The notes: a model not told the origin generated them from the letters alone. A stretch of DNA of 64,000 nucleotides from Agrobacterium tumefaciens (GCF_013318015.2 NZ_CP115843.1:558001-622000); one strand, 5' to 3'; positions 33,965-44,162 are shown, counted from the stretch's first letter. Made by a program: numbers and translations.

Positions 33965-34267
33965 GTAAATCGCCCCAATGAATTCAAATCATTTTGAAGA
34001 ATTTCAGTCACTATATAAGTATTATTTTGCCGAAACAAAAAAACTATCCCCAGCTATTTTAGGTAATCCTAAGCCACATGTATTAGCATGCGGTGGTTCA
34101 CCTATTAACAGTCATTGTCAGGAAGGCCGACGTGACAAGCTGACGGCGAAAGCGCGAGCATCAACAACAGGATTCTAGCTAATGCGCCGCAGAGAAATTT
34201 AGTTTGTCATCACCCGAGCCGCGTGAGCGTCCGGCGAAAGCATTTTTCGGGTTTCGAGAGATGGAAT
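33965..34267. other. AT-rich intergenic region
   Basis: About 300 bases upstream of the DUF2235 gene, clearly AT-rich near 33,980-34,090, and probably holding its promoter. No specific element could be named. Confidence 0.3.
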
Positions 34268-34567
34268 CTAAAGGCCGCGCTTCATCTCATCGGCCATGAT
34301 GCGGTCGATTATTTCAGGATCGCACTGTGTGTCGATGAGGAACTCGCGGATACCGCCGTCCCACGTCCTGATGTCGGCAAGTAGGCTTTGAAGTTCTTTG
34401 ATGCCGTTCTCGGTCAGACCCTTCGTGCCATCTTCAGTGCCATCGCTGACGTAAACCAGCCGGACATGATCTCCATGCGGGCCATGAAACCTCTTTGCTC
34501 TGGTATTAACGTCAGCACTAATGCTGGTTCTAATGCCAGAACATCGCCTGATTTTCCCGATCAGCAA
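34268..34567 (-). CDS. Small hypothetical protein
   Basis: 99 codons. The C-terminal two-thirds (LTENGIKELQSLLADIRTWDGG, DTQCDPEIIDRIMADEMKRGL) have the balanced composition of a real helical protein, while the N-terminal part is basic and less convincing. No clear ribosome site precedes the start at 34567. Not recognised; it may be a remnant. Confidence 0.3.
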   Translation of the reverse strand: MLIGKIRRCSGIRTSISADVNTRAKRFHGPHGDHVRLVYVSDGTEDGTKGLTENGIKELQSLLADIRTWDGGIREFLIDTQCDPEIIDRIMADEMKRGL

Positions 34568-34688
34568 AAACAGTTCACCGGACGCTCACCGAGCCGCAAT
34601 ATGATCATTGCGCTCAGCCTGAGCCTACGTTCAGTGATTTGCACCGAACCGCCTTTCTTCGGCCAAAACACTCCCTCTATAAGCACGT

Positions 34689-34919
34689 ATGGAAACCCTT
34701 GAGACCTGTATCCCTGAAGACTTCTATTCCATGCTGGTGATGGGCGTCGGCGTGGTCATCGCGAGCTGGCTGATGATGTTCGTCGTGCGTAGATTAATCA
34801 GCTTAGCCCTAGTGGCGGCTCTTATTATTGGTGGCCTGACAGTCTGGCAGAATCCCGCAGCGCTGCGGACCGCTCAAGATACCGCCGTGCGGTACTACGA
34901 CCATTGGCGTTATGATTGA
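34689..34919 (+). CDS. Small membrane protein, unknown function
   Basis: 76 residues with two hydrophobic helices (SMLVMGVGVVIASWLMMFVV and LISLALVAALIIGGLTVW) and a polar, aromatic tail (TAVRYYDHWRYD). No strong ribosome site is visible, so the start is uncertain. It stands alone on the plus strand in the island. I do not recognise the family. Confidence 0.45.
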   Translation: METLETCIPEDFYSMLVMGVGVVIASWLMMFVVRRLISLALVAALIIGGLTVWQNPAALRTAQDTAVRYYDHWRYD

Positions 34920-35278
34920 AGACCACCAACGGTGGCAGCGCCTGGGATTGATGCAAAGGTCCACGGATTACCACTTCCACCACTCGTGCATCATGTCTGG
35001 GAATTTTTCTTCCTTCTCCTCACCGTCTGTTGCTCTGAGTTTTACAAAGTCGTGGCGTCGATGAATCCTGATCGCCCGCAACTAAAATATCGTCTTCACG
35101 CGGTGATCGCCAAGGATTGGTATGCTCCCAAGAGGGCGTTCACACTCACTGGCTAGCGAGCAGACTGCATTTGCAATTCGCGGATGATGTCGGAAGTTTG
35201 CTGTGGACGTGAGTAGTGCTCGGTTCGAGGTGTATCGCTTCCCGTGTATAATCATACCGTTTCCTGGAGAAATCATAA
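34920..35278. other. Intergenic region
   Basis: About 360 bases. A 74-codon frame (34932-35156) has no family features. Nothing else was seen. Confidence 0.3.
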
Positions 35279-35839
35279 ATGGCCAGCAGCTACGCAGAGT
35301 GGAAGCGCAGAATGTCGGAACTCGATGCTCTGATTGCCCAGAGGGGTGCCTATATCCTAGTGATACGAAAACTCCGTGGTATAGCGGAATTTGAAAGCAA
35401 GCTATTATTGAACCCGCCCAGGAACGGCGAAGTAGTCCCTGAGCTTGAGGAATATTTTGATCGACTTTCCAGCAACCTCTTTGGCATAACCAGAGACGAC
35501 ACTCGCTTCAAGTATCCCTCAAACTTCGAGAACCTGATCGAGGGAACGGCGGAATGGTGCAGTATTCAGGTCGGTGCGAAAGAATACGAGGATCAATTTG
35601 TCACAGAATACAGCGCTGACGACGAGGCTGTCTCCACGCTCCTCATACTGGGAGTCGATTTCCGTGACGACCGGGGAGACCCGCTCCGCTGCACGAAGCT
35701 TTTTGGCCGTCAGGTAACGGCTGCAGTCCTTAAGATAATGGGCGGTCTGCCCGATGCCGATGCCCTCGGGCTGAAAAGTTGGGAAAGGAAGCTTGAGAAG
35801 GATGCCCAGCTGCATCTAGCCCGCAAAGGGAAACGGTAA
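35279..35839 (+). CDS. Hypothetical protein
   Basis: 186 residues, soluble, acidic, mainly helical at the start (YAEWKRRMSELDALIAQRG) with later blocks such as GTAEWCSIQVGAKEYEDQFV and a lysine/arginine-rich end. GGAG is placed 11 bases before the ATG. I do not recognise the family. It lies in the island between a small membrane protein and the cyclase-like gene and is transcribed toward the latter. Confidence 0.6.
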   Translation: MASSYAEWKRRMSELDALIAQRGAYILVIRKLRGIAEFESKLLLNPPRNGEVVPELEEYFDRLSSNLFGITRDDTRFKYPSNFENLIEGTAEWCSIQVGAKEYEDQFVTEYSADDEAVSTLLILGVDFRDDRGDPLRCTKLFGRQVTAAVLKIMGGLPDADALGLKSWERKLEKDAQLHLARKGKR

Positions 35840-36156
35840 AGCGAGAAATGGACGCGTGTCCAAACAAGCGGCGATCAGAGAGAGGAGGTTTCAGGCGCAA
35901 ATCCCTTGCACCCTAATGCGACAACCTTTCCGTTTTCATAGCTTCCGGCTTTTCCAGGCCTAAAGGACCGTCCCCACGATCCGCAACATGGGCCATGTTG
36001 TATCGACCGACCTAGATTTCCTTCGCAACATCAGAGGCCCATTCTCCGGCTGACCCCAATGCACAGATAAAGCTTGGCCAACTTTAGAGGCGTCCCCGGT
36101 CTTTGCAGCGGATTCAGCGGAGGCAATGGTTCCTACTGCAGTATCGTAGCCAGTCC
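35840..36156. other. Intergenic region between convergent genes
   Basis: About 315 bases between convergent genes. No hairpin with a T-tract or other element was recognised. Confidence 0.3.
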
Positions 36157-37008
36157 CTACCGACGATAAGGGAAGTAAGCGGTCAACCTCGATAAGACGG
36201 CCCCAACTACATTTCTACAGACTCGGCGTATTCGATTTAGGCGAGACTCCGGAGTTATCTTGATCCGGCCAATAAGTGGCTCTTGATTGTCGCCGCGCGG
36301 CCGCGCAACGCGCTCGTTCCAAACCTCCGCGATCCATTTGATCTTCCTGTTGACTTTGGGGTTCGAAGTCGACTTGTCCAGCATCGTCTGAAGCTGGTCA
36401 CGGATTTTTATCCCATCGACGTACAAATGGTGCGAGCGCACGGCAAGATTTTGTGGATCGGCCCGATTGAAGAGCGAGACTTCAAGAAAGAAATCTAGGT
36501 AGTGAAGGCCGTCTGAAGCACGAGCGATTCTAGCTTTTCGATATACTTCGGCGATCTCATCGATTGCAGCGAACTCGTCGCAAGCTCGAACGACGCTGTC
36601 GTCCAAAATGACCCGTGGGAAGTCGGCGACTTTACTTTCGAGTTCGTACGCGCTCAGAACACCGACGCCATACACGATCTCTTCGTCGTGGTGGGCCTGC
36701 CCTATTGTCACACCGCCGCGAACCAGAACACCAATATCAAGTAAATACCAAGTCAGTTCGTGGATGGCAAACAACAGTCGCCATAAGCCGCTAGCTGTCT
36801 TGTCTGCGGTCAGGATAATGCAGTCCGAAAAATTTTGAGCCCGGAAGCTGCTATCACCCTCCATGGGACCCCGGAGCACGCTGACTTGGCGGAGAGCATG
36901 AGCAATTCTTTGGCGCAATTCCGGATTGCGGTCCGCCTCGCGGACCAAGGCGCTAAACCCCAAGATATCTACGAACGCCACAACCCGCTCTCTATATTCT
37001 GCGGTCAC
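36157..37008 (-). CDS. Class III nucleotidyl-cyclase-like protein, possible defence role
   Basis: 283 residues. The N-terminal half has the class III cyclase pattern: VVAFVDILGFSALV with D14, QNFSDCIILT with D62 (the two metal-binding aspartates), and LVRGGVTIGQAHHDEEIVYG with the conserved R-G-G (97-99), followed by AYELESKVADFPRVIL. The C-terminal part is basic (RIRRVCRNVVGAVLSRL) and may touch the membrane. Proteins of this type are common and mostly uncharacterised; Pycsar anti-phage cyclases belong to the same superfamily. It follows the SIR2 gene by 148 bases on the same strand, so the two may form an operon. Whether it makes cyclic nucleotides cannot be told. Confidence 0.6.
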   Translation of the reverse strand: MTAEYRERVVAFVDILGFSALVREADRNPELRQRIAHALRQVSVLRGPMEGDSSFRAQNFSDCIILTADKTASGLWRLLFAIHELTWYLLDIGVLVRGGVTIGQAHHDEEIVYGVGVLSAYELESKVADFPRVILDDSVVRACDEFAAIDEIAEVYRKARIARASDGLHYLDFFLEVSLFNRADPQNLAVRSHHLYVDGIKIRDQLQTMLDKSTSNPKVNRKIKWIAEVWNERVARPRGDNQEPLIGRIKITPESRLNRIRRVCRNVVGAVLSRLTAYFPYRR

Positions 37009-37156
37009 CCTTTTTCCTTTACAAAAAATTTAAATGTCGACCATTTGGCATAGTCATGTAGTTCCTTATACTTCCTAGAGGAGCACCAATATTATTAAAA
37101 CAACGAGGCGCAATTAATCATCGAACAATCCGCAGCTTGGCATTCCCGCTTACTTG

Positions 37157-40100
37157 TCAGGCTCGTCCATGTTGTTGCAGCAATTGGCTTAAGGCAACGA
37201 ACCGAGGATCACGTTCAAGGTCCGGCATCGCAGCTCGTATTTTCTTGAGGCATTTATCGAGGGAGCCGAGTGACCAAATGACTTCTCGGCTGACGACCAG
37301 GTCAAGAAACTTTAGCGCTTCAGCAGGGAAGCGTGTAGCGAGACCATTTTCATTGAGGAGATGAAGCGCGTAATCTGCTTGTTCCGTTCTTTGAAGCCAG
37401 TCCTTGAGAGTTTCCAGTGCTTCAGGAAACTTGTCGCCCGTTGAGACAACCAACCGAGCAAAAGCTGCAGCAATCCCTGGTGTCAACAGGGCCTGCGACT
37501 TAGGCCAGACATACCTAAAATAGGGCTTAGCGCGGTTTTCCCAATACTCCTCGATTTTTCCACCCGAACTGTCCAGGCCATCGGTCACGGTCTGCAGTGC
37601 TTGAGCAAGCCCGGCTTCAGGAAGTCTGCTAGTCGCGAGAGAAAACTCGGATTTCAGGAAACCTTCCACGGAGTCGAGAGCTGAGAAAGTGAGCAGCCCC
37701 GCATACTGATCCGAAAGCTCCCCAAGCTCACCATAGTGTTTGGCCGTCTCTAAGAACTCATTCTTCAGTCTTCGCATCAGTGGCCAAAATAGCCTGGGAG
37801 ACCAAAGGAAGCCTGACCAGGCGATTTTCGCTTCGTACTCAGACGAATTCCAGTCGAAGAGCGGCAGCAAGTTCTCCTTCGTCCACTCCTCATCCACTCG
37901 ATAGAGCGAAATGGCATTTGAACATAGGAACAGCCGCCCATTTGCGAACGCCGCAATTCCCACATTGCACAGTGTCGTCAACAAAGGCGCAATATCTTCG
38001 TCGAGTCCCTGCCCATCATCCAAGTCCTGGGAATACCAGAGTTTGATCAGGCCTTCAGTCAACTCGCCGATGGGATTATTCAAAGCATCCAGAAGAGGCG
38101 AAGCGCCAGGGGCTTCCTGAATATCCCTATTATGGTCGAGAAGACGTCCGGCCAACCGTAGGAACGCAGTGCGATGCATGGCCGCGAATTTCCCGCAGGC
38201 CTGAAGCCAGTTGCTAAGACCCCGATTAATGTCTGACAGGACATTGTCCGGGGCATCGACAATTCTAGGGCCTACGCATCGCCACGAACGAGCCGCAAGG
38301 TCATCGCTCGACCAAGCTTGCAATGCCTGTCGCCAACGCGCCGTGACCCAATCACCTCCGTGTGCAAGCTCTAAAAGGGCGAGTGACGTTCTTGGAAAGT
38401 CTCGGCGGCATCGCTCCAAGAAGTCATCGCTATCGCGAAAATCGGCAGCTTCACGATGATTTTTGAGCCATTCTTTCAGCTCTCTACGACTTGCTGGCGC
38501 TGCTTCAAAGGTCTGCTCAAAGTTTCCAGCTTCCATATAGACCGGGAACTGATCCCTATCACGGACCTCTTCCCACTGGGGGTATCTTCCCCGAATTGAT
38601 TCGAGTCTTGCTTGCGTCTGGGCATTAATTCGCCCTCCCGACTGCTGATACAAGGCCAGTATCCGCCAAGTTTCCCGGTCATTTCGCCGTTCCCTCCGAT
38701 CCTCATCGCCCTGATCCCACGGCTGCTGGGGGTGATTGAGAACGGATGCGCTGAAATAATCGGCTTGCTGTTGGTCAAGAACAGGAGCAATTGCAGCAAC
38801 GAGCTGCAGTGCCTCTCGTTGAGTTTCTATCGACCAGAGCCACCTTCCGTTATCGGCAAGTAGAGCGTCAACAGCCTGCTGCGGTCCGAATAGGTCGAGA
38901 TGGGTTGCCAACGCGAAAAATCGTAGTCGTCGGAATATGACGTGTTCGAACTCGCCCCATCGATCAAACTCTCGAACAGCGCGGGCGGGAAAGTTCGCAA
39001 CGTTGGCAAGCCACGCGTCACGCACAAAATCAATAAGCGCCGTCCAGTCTCTGAAGGCTCGGTTTTGCGGGTGTTCCGCGATAGAAGGGTGCTGGAAATG
39101 GGTTCGGTCTCTCTCCCCTTTCCCGCCATCCACCAAAACGGCTATATCCATCGCGTCGAGCAGCAGGTTTGTCGCATCAGTAAGGAGCAATGGCAGCGCG
39201 GCTTTCCAAGCCTGACTCTTGAACAAATCGCGCAAGGCATATGCGGTGTGGGCTCCGGGAAAAATAAGCTCCCAGTCTATGCTGCCGTCGCCCTGAACGC
39301 CGTCCTCCTCGTCGGATGGCCCGTACCCTTCCGAGATTTTCAAAAGGATGGTCAGGTGTTCCCTCAACCTTGAGCGGAGAAGTGGGGTAAGTCGCCCCTC
39401 CCTTTTCAGTTCCTCGCTCCAAGCGTAGAGGTCGGAAGGATCGTTTGGCTGGTAGAGCCTTCCCGCAAGCGCCACTTTCCAGTAGGCCTTCATGCTTGGA
39501 GATGTGACCACGCCATTTTCTAATGCTTCTCCGATAAGATACCGGAGATGATCTGAGATCGCGCCGCCTTGCTTCGAAAGCCATATCAGAGATCGCGGGT
39601 CATCTGCGTGCTTGGCGAACCAGCGAGCTATATTCCGCATCACATCGTCGGAGCTGTCCCAGAACCCGCGCCGACGTACAAGCCGCATCCAAGGCGCTCG
39701 ATTATATGGTGAAGGGCGTTCAATCAGGCTGAACCTTAGCTTTTTGTCTTCCTCGACTGTAGGCGCGACCTGGAACCGCACCAAGTCCCTATGATTGAAC
39801 GTGGCTTTCTCGAACTCCTCCAGCCATTCGAACGGAGCTGCCGGTGTAAGATCAGCGAATGCTTTTGCGGGCAGACCCGTCCTATCACTAAGAGCCCAAA
39901 GCATCCGTCCGACAAAATTGTCCTGCCGTGTGCTGCCTTGTGGCCGCGAACGCCCATGTCTAGAAATAATTCCTTCCTTGCCTCGCACCCCGTCTCGGTA
40001 GCTATCAGCCCAAGCTCTCAGTGTCCGATGAAGCAATGAATGTTCGTTGCTACTGTTGTACAGAATTGGCCGAACGTTTTTGGCTATCCATTCGTCGGCG

Positions 40101-40869
40101 ACGTCGGCTTCCTTGCCCCGAGCATGCCCACCGAACGCATAAGCGTCAGGTGATTTTTCTCCGAGCAGACGGTCAGCGGCTAGTGCGTCCATCATATAAC
40201 GGAGCACAGGATCATCGATACTGTATCCGACAAAACATAAAGTGTAGCCACGAAACAGCTCACTTACGAACCGCGAAGCCCAGCGCTCGGTCAAATAAGC
40301 CAGACCGAAATCACCACTGGAAACAACCAAACGCTCCAGGTCGCTGGCAGTTGGAGGTTCCGTCAGAAGGCCATGGAGATAAACGAGACCATCCCACTTC
40401 TGTTTCTTGGGCACAGGAAGAAGCGGAGCGCAATATGATGGATACTCAACTTTCAATTGCTTCATCGCCTCAATGAAGAGGCGGTCAAAGTTTGTCGTGA
40501 TGAGCCTGATGCGATCATCACCAGTTTTACTCAAGGATAGTAGCGCCTCGTGGGTCGCTAGCGCATTTCGCTTTGCAAGATTGGGCGTCAAAATTTGAGC
40601 GATGGCAGTTCGAACGCGCTGACGGTGTCCCACCAGGCGGCTTTCTAAAAGACCAATCGCCGTGTCGAAGGATTTGTTAGTCAGCGCAGACTGTTCAACG
40701 GAAGATGGAACCTCGCCCAATTCGACGTATAGTCGATCCACAAGCCCACCAAAACCCGGCAGATCGGCTGGATATGATATCCCGCTCCGCAAAAGAAGAC
40801 GACCTGACCATCTTCGTGTGATTGGAGAAGTTCTTCCGGAATATTCGGGCCACTTGCTATGAACTGCAC
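37157..40869 (-). pseudogene. SIR2-domain defence-type protein, frameshifted in the NAD-binding motif
   Basis: Together the two frames encode about 1237 residues. The first starts at GTG 40869 (AGGAGA upstream) and reads MQFIASGPNIPEELLQ, then HEDGQVVFFCGAG. The second, from about 40781, continues ISYPADLPGFGGLVDRLY. One base is missing in the GGG run at 40781-40783, between GAG and IS of the GAGIS NAD motif; adding one base restores a single frame (3713 bases). The SIR2 part (to about residue 290) shows TTNFDRLF, YLHG and FVGYSIDDPVLRYMM, followed by 900 residues of helical repeats. This layout matches large defence-associated sirtuins (DSR1-like NADases that starve phage-infected cells of NAD). 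It could be dead, phase-variable or a sequencing error. Confidence 0.75.
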
Positions 40870-41159
40870 CTGATATTCTCCTGGATAATGGCCGATTTTT
40901 TTAAAGTAACACAGTAACACTCAAGCGCCATCCATGATGTATTAACATTTTTCACAGCTATTCAGGGCTGCCACTTGTTGTAAGATTTGCGCAGGCTAAT
41001 TGAGGTTGAGCTTTTCACGTTGTGGCCGCGCTTACAGAACAATCCCGCCAATCGAAGCTCTAGTATGCACGAATATGACTGCGGCGGGTTCAGTCAGAAG
41101 AGGGGCTTATGGCGGAACGCCTGGGAACGTTTGTCTGGTTATCGACGGCCGCCGTTCAT
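40870..41159. other. Promoter region of the SIR2 gene
   Basis: About 290 bases between the SIR2 gene start and the phosphatase remnant; AT-rich near 40,895-40,960. It must hold the SIR2 promoter, but no clear -35/-10 pair could be fixed. Confidence 0.3.
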
Positions 41160-41702
41160 TTATCTAAACTGCATGGACAACGGAATCGCTTGCGCGACAT
41201 CAATGTAACCTGCCGATCTTTCGGTCGCGCAGATAAAGCGCGGCGCTTCGTCTGTCTCGATGACCACCGCCGTCAGCCTGCCGGTTCCATATGCACCCGT
41301 GTCGACCGCGATCCGGTTGGGGTAAATTTCCGGTAGATCAGTCTCGGTCGGTGTGTGACCATGTACGATGATCTTTTCAAATTGACCGGTGTGATCGAGA
41401 AATTCATTGCGTATCCATCGCAGATCAAACGAATTCTGCACGTCGAGGGGAACACCCGGCCTGATGCCTGCGTGCACGAAGCAATGCTGTCCAACGACCA
41501 CCTTAACGACAGCGTTTCTTAGTAGCGCATGATGATGCCCATAGTATTCATGGACGAACGCTACGAACTGCTGAACGGTCGGACTGTTGCCAGGAAGATA
41601 CGATTGCACGGTCGCCAGACCACAATTCCCCTCCAACCAATTTACTGCATCTGTCGTCGTCAGAAGGCCTTTGAGAACGGTCGCTTCAAACCATGGCAAC
41701 AA
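41160..41702 (-). pseudogene. 3' part of a PPP-family metallophosphatase gene
   Basis: Encodes about 180 residues ending normally: NWLEGNCGLATVQSYLPG, HCFVHAGIRPGVPL, DLRWIRNEFLDHTGQF, IIVHGHTPTETDLPE, RIAVDTGAYGTGRLTAVVIE. These are the C-terminal metal/phosphate-binding motifs of PPP phosphatases. The N-terminal GDxxDRG and GNHE blocks that carry the other metal ligands are absent, because the sequence changes near 41,700 into the nitroreductase fragment on the other strand. It is a second remnant of the family seen at 22320, here with an intact C-terminus. Confidence 0.75.
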
Positions 41703-41706
41703 CGCA

Positions 41707-42165
41707 GAAGGGCTGGATTATCTGGAAAGCTTCCTAATCGGTGCCATCGATGCGGCACTGGCTGCGCAGAACGCTGTTGCCGCTATCGATTCACTCGGTC
41801 TTGGTTCCTGCTACGTTGGCGGTATTCGCAACAGACCGGAAGACGTATCCCGCGAACTGAACCTGCCCGCCGAGACGGTTGCTGTCTTTGGCCTTACCGT
41901 AGGCTATCCCGACCCGAACGTGAAGACTGACGTCAAACCGCGCCTGCCACAATCTTCCATCCTGTTTCATGAAACCTATTCGGAGGCCGCACGGGATGAT
42001 CTCGATTCCTATGACGCGGTGCTTAAGACGTTTCAGGAAAAACAGGGCCTGCCACAAAACGGCTGGACAGCGCCCATTGCCCAGCGCGTCAAGGACACCG
42101 ATGCCCTGAAGGGTCGCGCGGAACTGAGCCAGACATTGCGTCGCCTGGGGTTCGGCATCAAATAA
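41707..42165 (+). pseudogene. 3' part of a nitroreductase (NfsA/Frp-type) gene
   Basis: The frame from about 41707 to TAA 42163 encodes EGLDYLESFLIGAIDAALAA, QNAVAAIDSLGLGSCYVGGI, RNRPEDVSRELNLPAETVAV and FGLTVGYPD, with the usual lysine-rich end KPRLPQSSILFH. This is the C-terminal 60% or so of an NADPH-dependent, FMN-binding nitroreductase. The N-terminal FMN-binding part is missing; the open frame further upstream (to 41587) is only the antisense of the phosphatase remnant. The junction at about 41,705 is thus a precise break point and probably the right edge of the island. Confidence 0.8.
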
Positions 42166-42398
42166 TGTTCGACGAGATTGCTTCCGACTGGGTGTCGCCC
42201 CCACGATCCCTTGTTAGCCGTCGCGGTCGAAGACGCGGCCTGCCGATTTTTGCGCGTGTCTTAGGTGCGGTTATGGTTCTGGACGACGAAGCCAGTGCGC
42301 ATTTCGTAGCGGCAATCGCGAGCCGAGCTCGCAAGCGCCCGGCAGAATGACGCGAAGCCCTCGCGGCTTATCGGGCGCGCAAGACCCCGGACTGTTAG

Positions 42399-42420
42399 AC
42401 GCCCGGCCTTGGTCGGGCGT
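42399..42420. terminator. Hairpin at the end of the liv/amidohydrolase operon
   Basis: ACGCCCGGCC-TT-GGTCGGGCGT can form a nine- to ten-pair GC-rich stem (one G-T pair) 32 bases beyond the amidohydrolase stop. No T-run follows on either strand, so it may act as a transcript-end stabiliser or a weak terminator between convergent units. Confidence 0.5.
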
Positions 42421-42452
42421 ACAGAATGTCAGCTGAAGTCGGCAACAGGCAA

Positions 42453-43676
42453 TCAGCGCTTGATGAAGACACCAGCCTTCATGATCATTGGCATATATGC
42501 GCCCTGATGGGTCAGCAATGTGAGATCCTCGAGAGGGTTGCCGTCGACCACAATCAGGTCGGCATAAGCCCCCGGCGAAACTGCGCCGATTCTGCCTTCC
42601 ATGCGCAACAGACGGGCTGCGATATGCGTTGCCGATGCGATAACCTCTACTGCTGGCAGGACACGCCCGCGAATAACGAATTCTTCCGACTGATAAACAT
42701 GCATGCCGCCAAGCAGATCGCTGCCATAGGCCATTTGCAGCCCGGCCTCACGCATGATGGTCAGCGATTCCATGCCTGCCAGACGCACGTCATCTACCTT
42801 TGCGATGGAGGCGGCAGGCAGCCCCATGGCGGCGCCTTCGCTGGACAATTTGTCATAGGTAACAAGCGTCGGGACGGCGAAAGCACCTTTTTCGGCGGCG
42901 AATTTTGCCGTTTCGCTGCCGATGAGGTTGCAATGTTCGAGCGAGTGAACACCGCATTCCACTGCGCGGCGAATGGCCTGGTCAGTATAAAGATGGGCCG
43001 AAACATAGGTTCCGGCATTTTCAGCTTCCTCAACGACGGCAAGGATTTCTTCGCGGGAAAAACCGAGGAAATGAATGGGATCCGTGGGCGAAGATACGCC
43101 GCCATTGGCCATGATCTTGATGAAGTTCGCGCCGCTCTTCAGTTCTTCGCGCGCCGCTTTTCGCACGTCCGGCACGCCGTCACAGATGCGGCCCAACGCA
43201 CCGAGCGCAAAGCCGCGTGTGCGCGTCTGGTCGTCATTATAGGGACCGCGATAATCACAGTGGCCCCCCGTCTGGGCCAGCGCCTTGCCGGAAATGTTCA
43301 GGCGTGGTGTGGGCCATGCGGCCTCAAGGGTTGCGGCCACGAGACCGGAGGTTGCACCGCCAACATCGCGAACGGTAGTAAACCCTCGCGCCAGCATCTC
43401 GCCCATGATTTTGAAGGCGCGCACCGTCACCAGCGCATCTGGCAGCATACCATTCTGGCCGAGATCGGCAGTTGAGGCAACGACGTGAACGTGAGCATCG
43501 ATCAGGCCTGGCATCAGCGTCTTGCCTGAAAGGTCGATGCGCTGCGCCGAGGCAGAGGCAATGTTCTTTTCCACCTCGCGGATGGAACCGCCCTCAACCA
43601 GAACCTGAACGGGTTCGGACGGGCGGTCGACGGTGCCATCGACGATGCGGGCATTTTCGAAAATAATAGCAGTCAT
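42453..43676 (-). CDS. Metal-dependent amidohydrolase (imidazolonepropionase/prolidase-like)
   Basis: 407 residues of the amidohydrolase superfamily. Ligands seen: H62 and H64 in LIDAHVHV, the likely carboxylated lysine in FIKIMANGG, histidines in SAHLYTD and SLEHCN, and the catalytic aspartate in AYGSDLLGG. The end GAYADLIVVDGNPLEDL is typical. Enzymes of this group (Sgx9260/Xaa-Arg dipeptidase type) cut cyclic amides or N-acyl and dipeptide substrates. It is the last gene of the TetR - liv operon, 21 bases after the GAF gene, so it probably hydrolyses the imported compound. The substrate is unknown. Confidence 0.88.
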   Translation of the reverse strand: MTAIIFENARIVDGTVDRPSEPVQVLVEGGSIREVEKNIASASAQRIDLSGKTLMPGLIDAHVHVVASTADLGQNGMLPDALVTVRAFKIMGEMLARGFTTVRDVGGATSGLVAATLEAAWPTPRLNISGKALAQTGGHCDYRGPYNDDQTRTRGFALGALGRICDGVPDVRKAAREELKSGANFIKIMANGGVSSPTDPIHFLGFSREEILAVVEEAENAGTYVSAHLYTDQAIRRAVECGVHSLEHCNLIGSETAKFAAEKGAFAVPTLVTYDKLSSEGAAMGLPAASIAKVDDVRLAGMESLTIMREAGLQMAYGSDLLGGMHVYQSEEFVIRGRVLPAVEVIASATHIAARLLRMEGRIGAVSPGAYADLIVVDGNPLEDLTLLTHQGAYMPMIMKAGVFIKR

Positions 43677-43697
43677 AGGTTCATTCCTGGGAAAGTA

Positions 43698-44162
43698 TCA
43701 GCGACGACGCGCTTCCAGATATGCGGGGATGAGAAGCGGCGCCACGGCCTGCGCCTGGCGCAGATGCTCCTGCGTGTAAGCGCCGCTTTTGTCGAGCAGG
43801 TTCATGGTGCCGATTGTCTCGCCATCGTAAACGACGGGAATATTGATGACCGCGCCAAGTCCGAGGCTGAAAATCAGGTCGTGATCGTAAAAGGCCCAGA
43901 TGATGGCTTCTCTGTCGGGGCCCAGAAATGCCTCCTGGCGATCTATTACCTTTTCACCCCAAGGCGTTGGCCCCATCTGTTTGCGGCCGAAGACGGGGTA
44001 AGCCTCTTCGTTGGTCGAATAAACACGGGCGACCTCCTGACCGTCCCGGTAGAGGAGAGTGAAGAGGCCAAAGCCGATGGTTTCCGAGAGGTGTTTTTCC
44101 AGCGCCCTATACAGCGTTTGCGGCTGTCCGGGGCTTGAAAGAGCCGCGAGAAGATTGGTCAA
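43698..44162 (-). CDS. Single GAF-domain protein in a transport operon
   Basis: 154 residues forming one GAF domain: TLYRALEKHLSETIGFGLFT, a middle strand GAVINIPVVYDGETIGTMNLLDK, and a helix HLRQAQAVAPLLIPAYL. No other domain is attached. GAF domains bind small ligands, so it may sense the imported compound or act as a small enzyme such as the fRMsr-like reductases; no catalytic cysteines are seen. Its start overlaps the stop of the livM-type gene by four bases, showing translational coupling, and the amidohydrolase follows. Confidence 0.8.
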   Translation of the reverse strand: MTNLLAALSSPGQPQTLYRALEKHLSETIGFGLFTLLYRDGQEVARVYSTNEEAYPVFGRKQMGPTPWGEKVIDRQEAFLGPDREAIIWAFYDHDLIFSLGLGAVINIPVVYDGETIGTMNLLDKSGAYTQEHLRQAQAVAPLLIPAYLEARRR

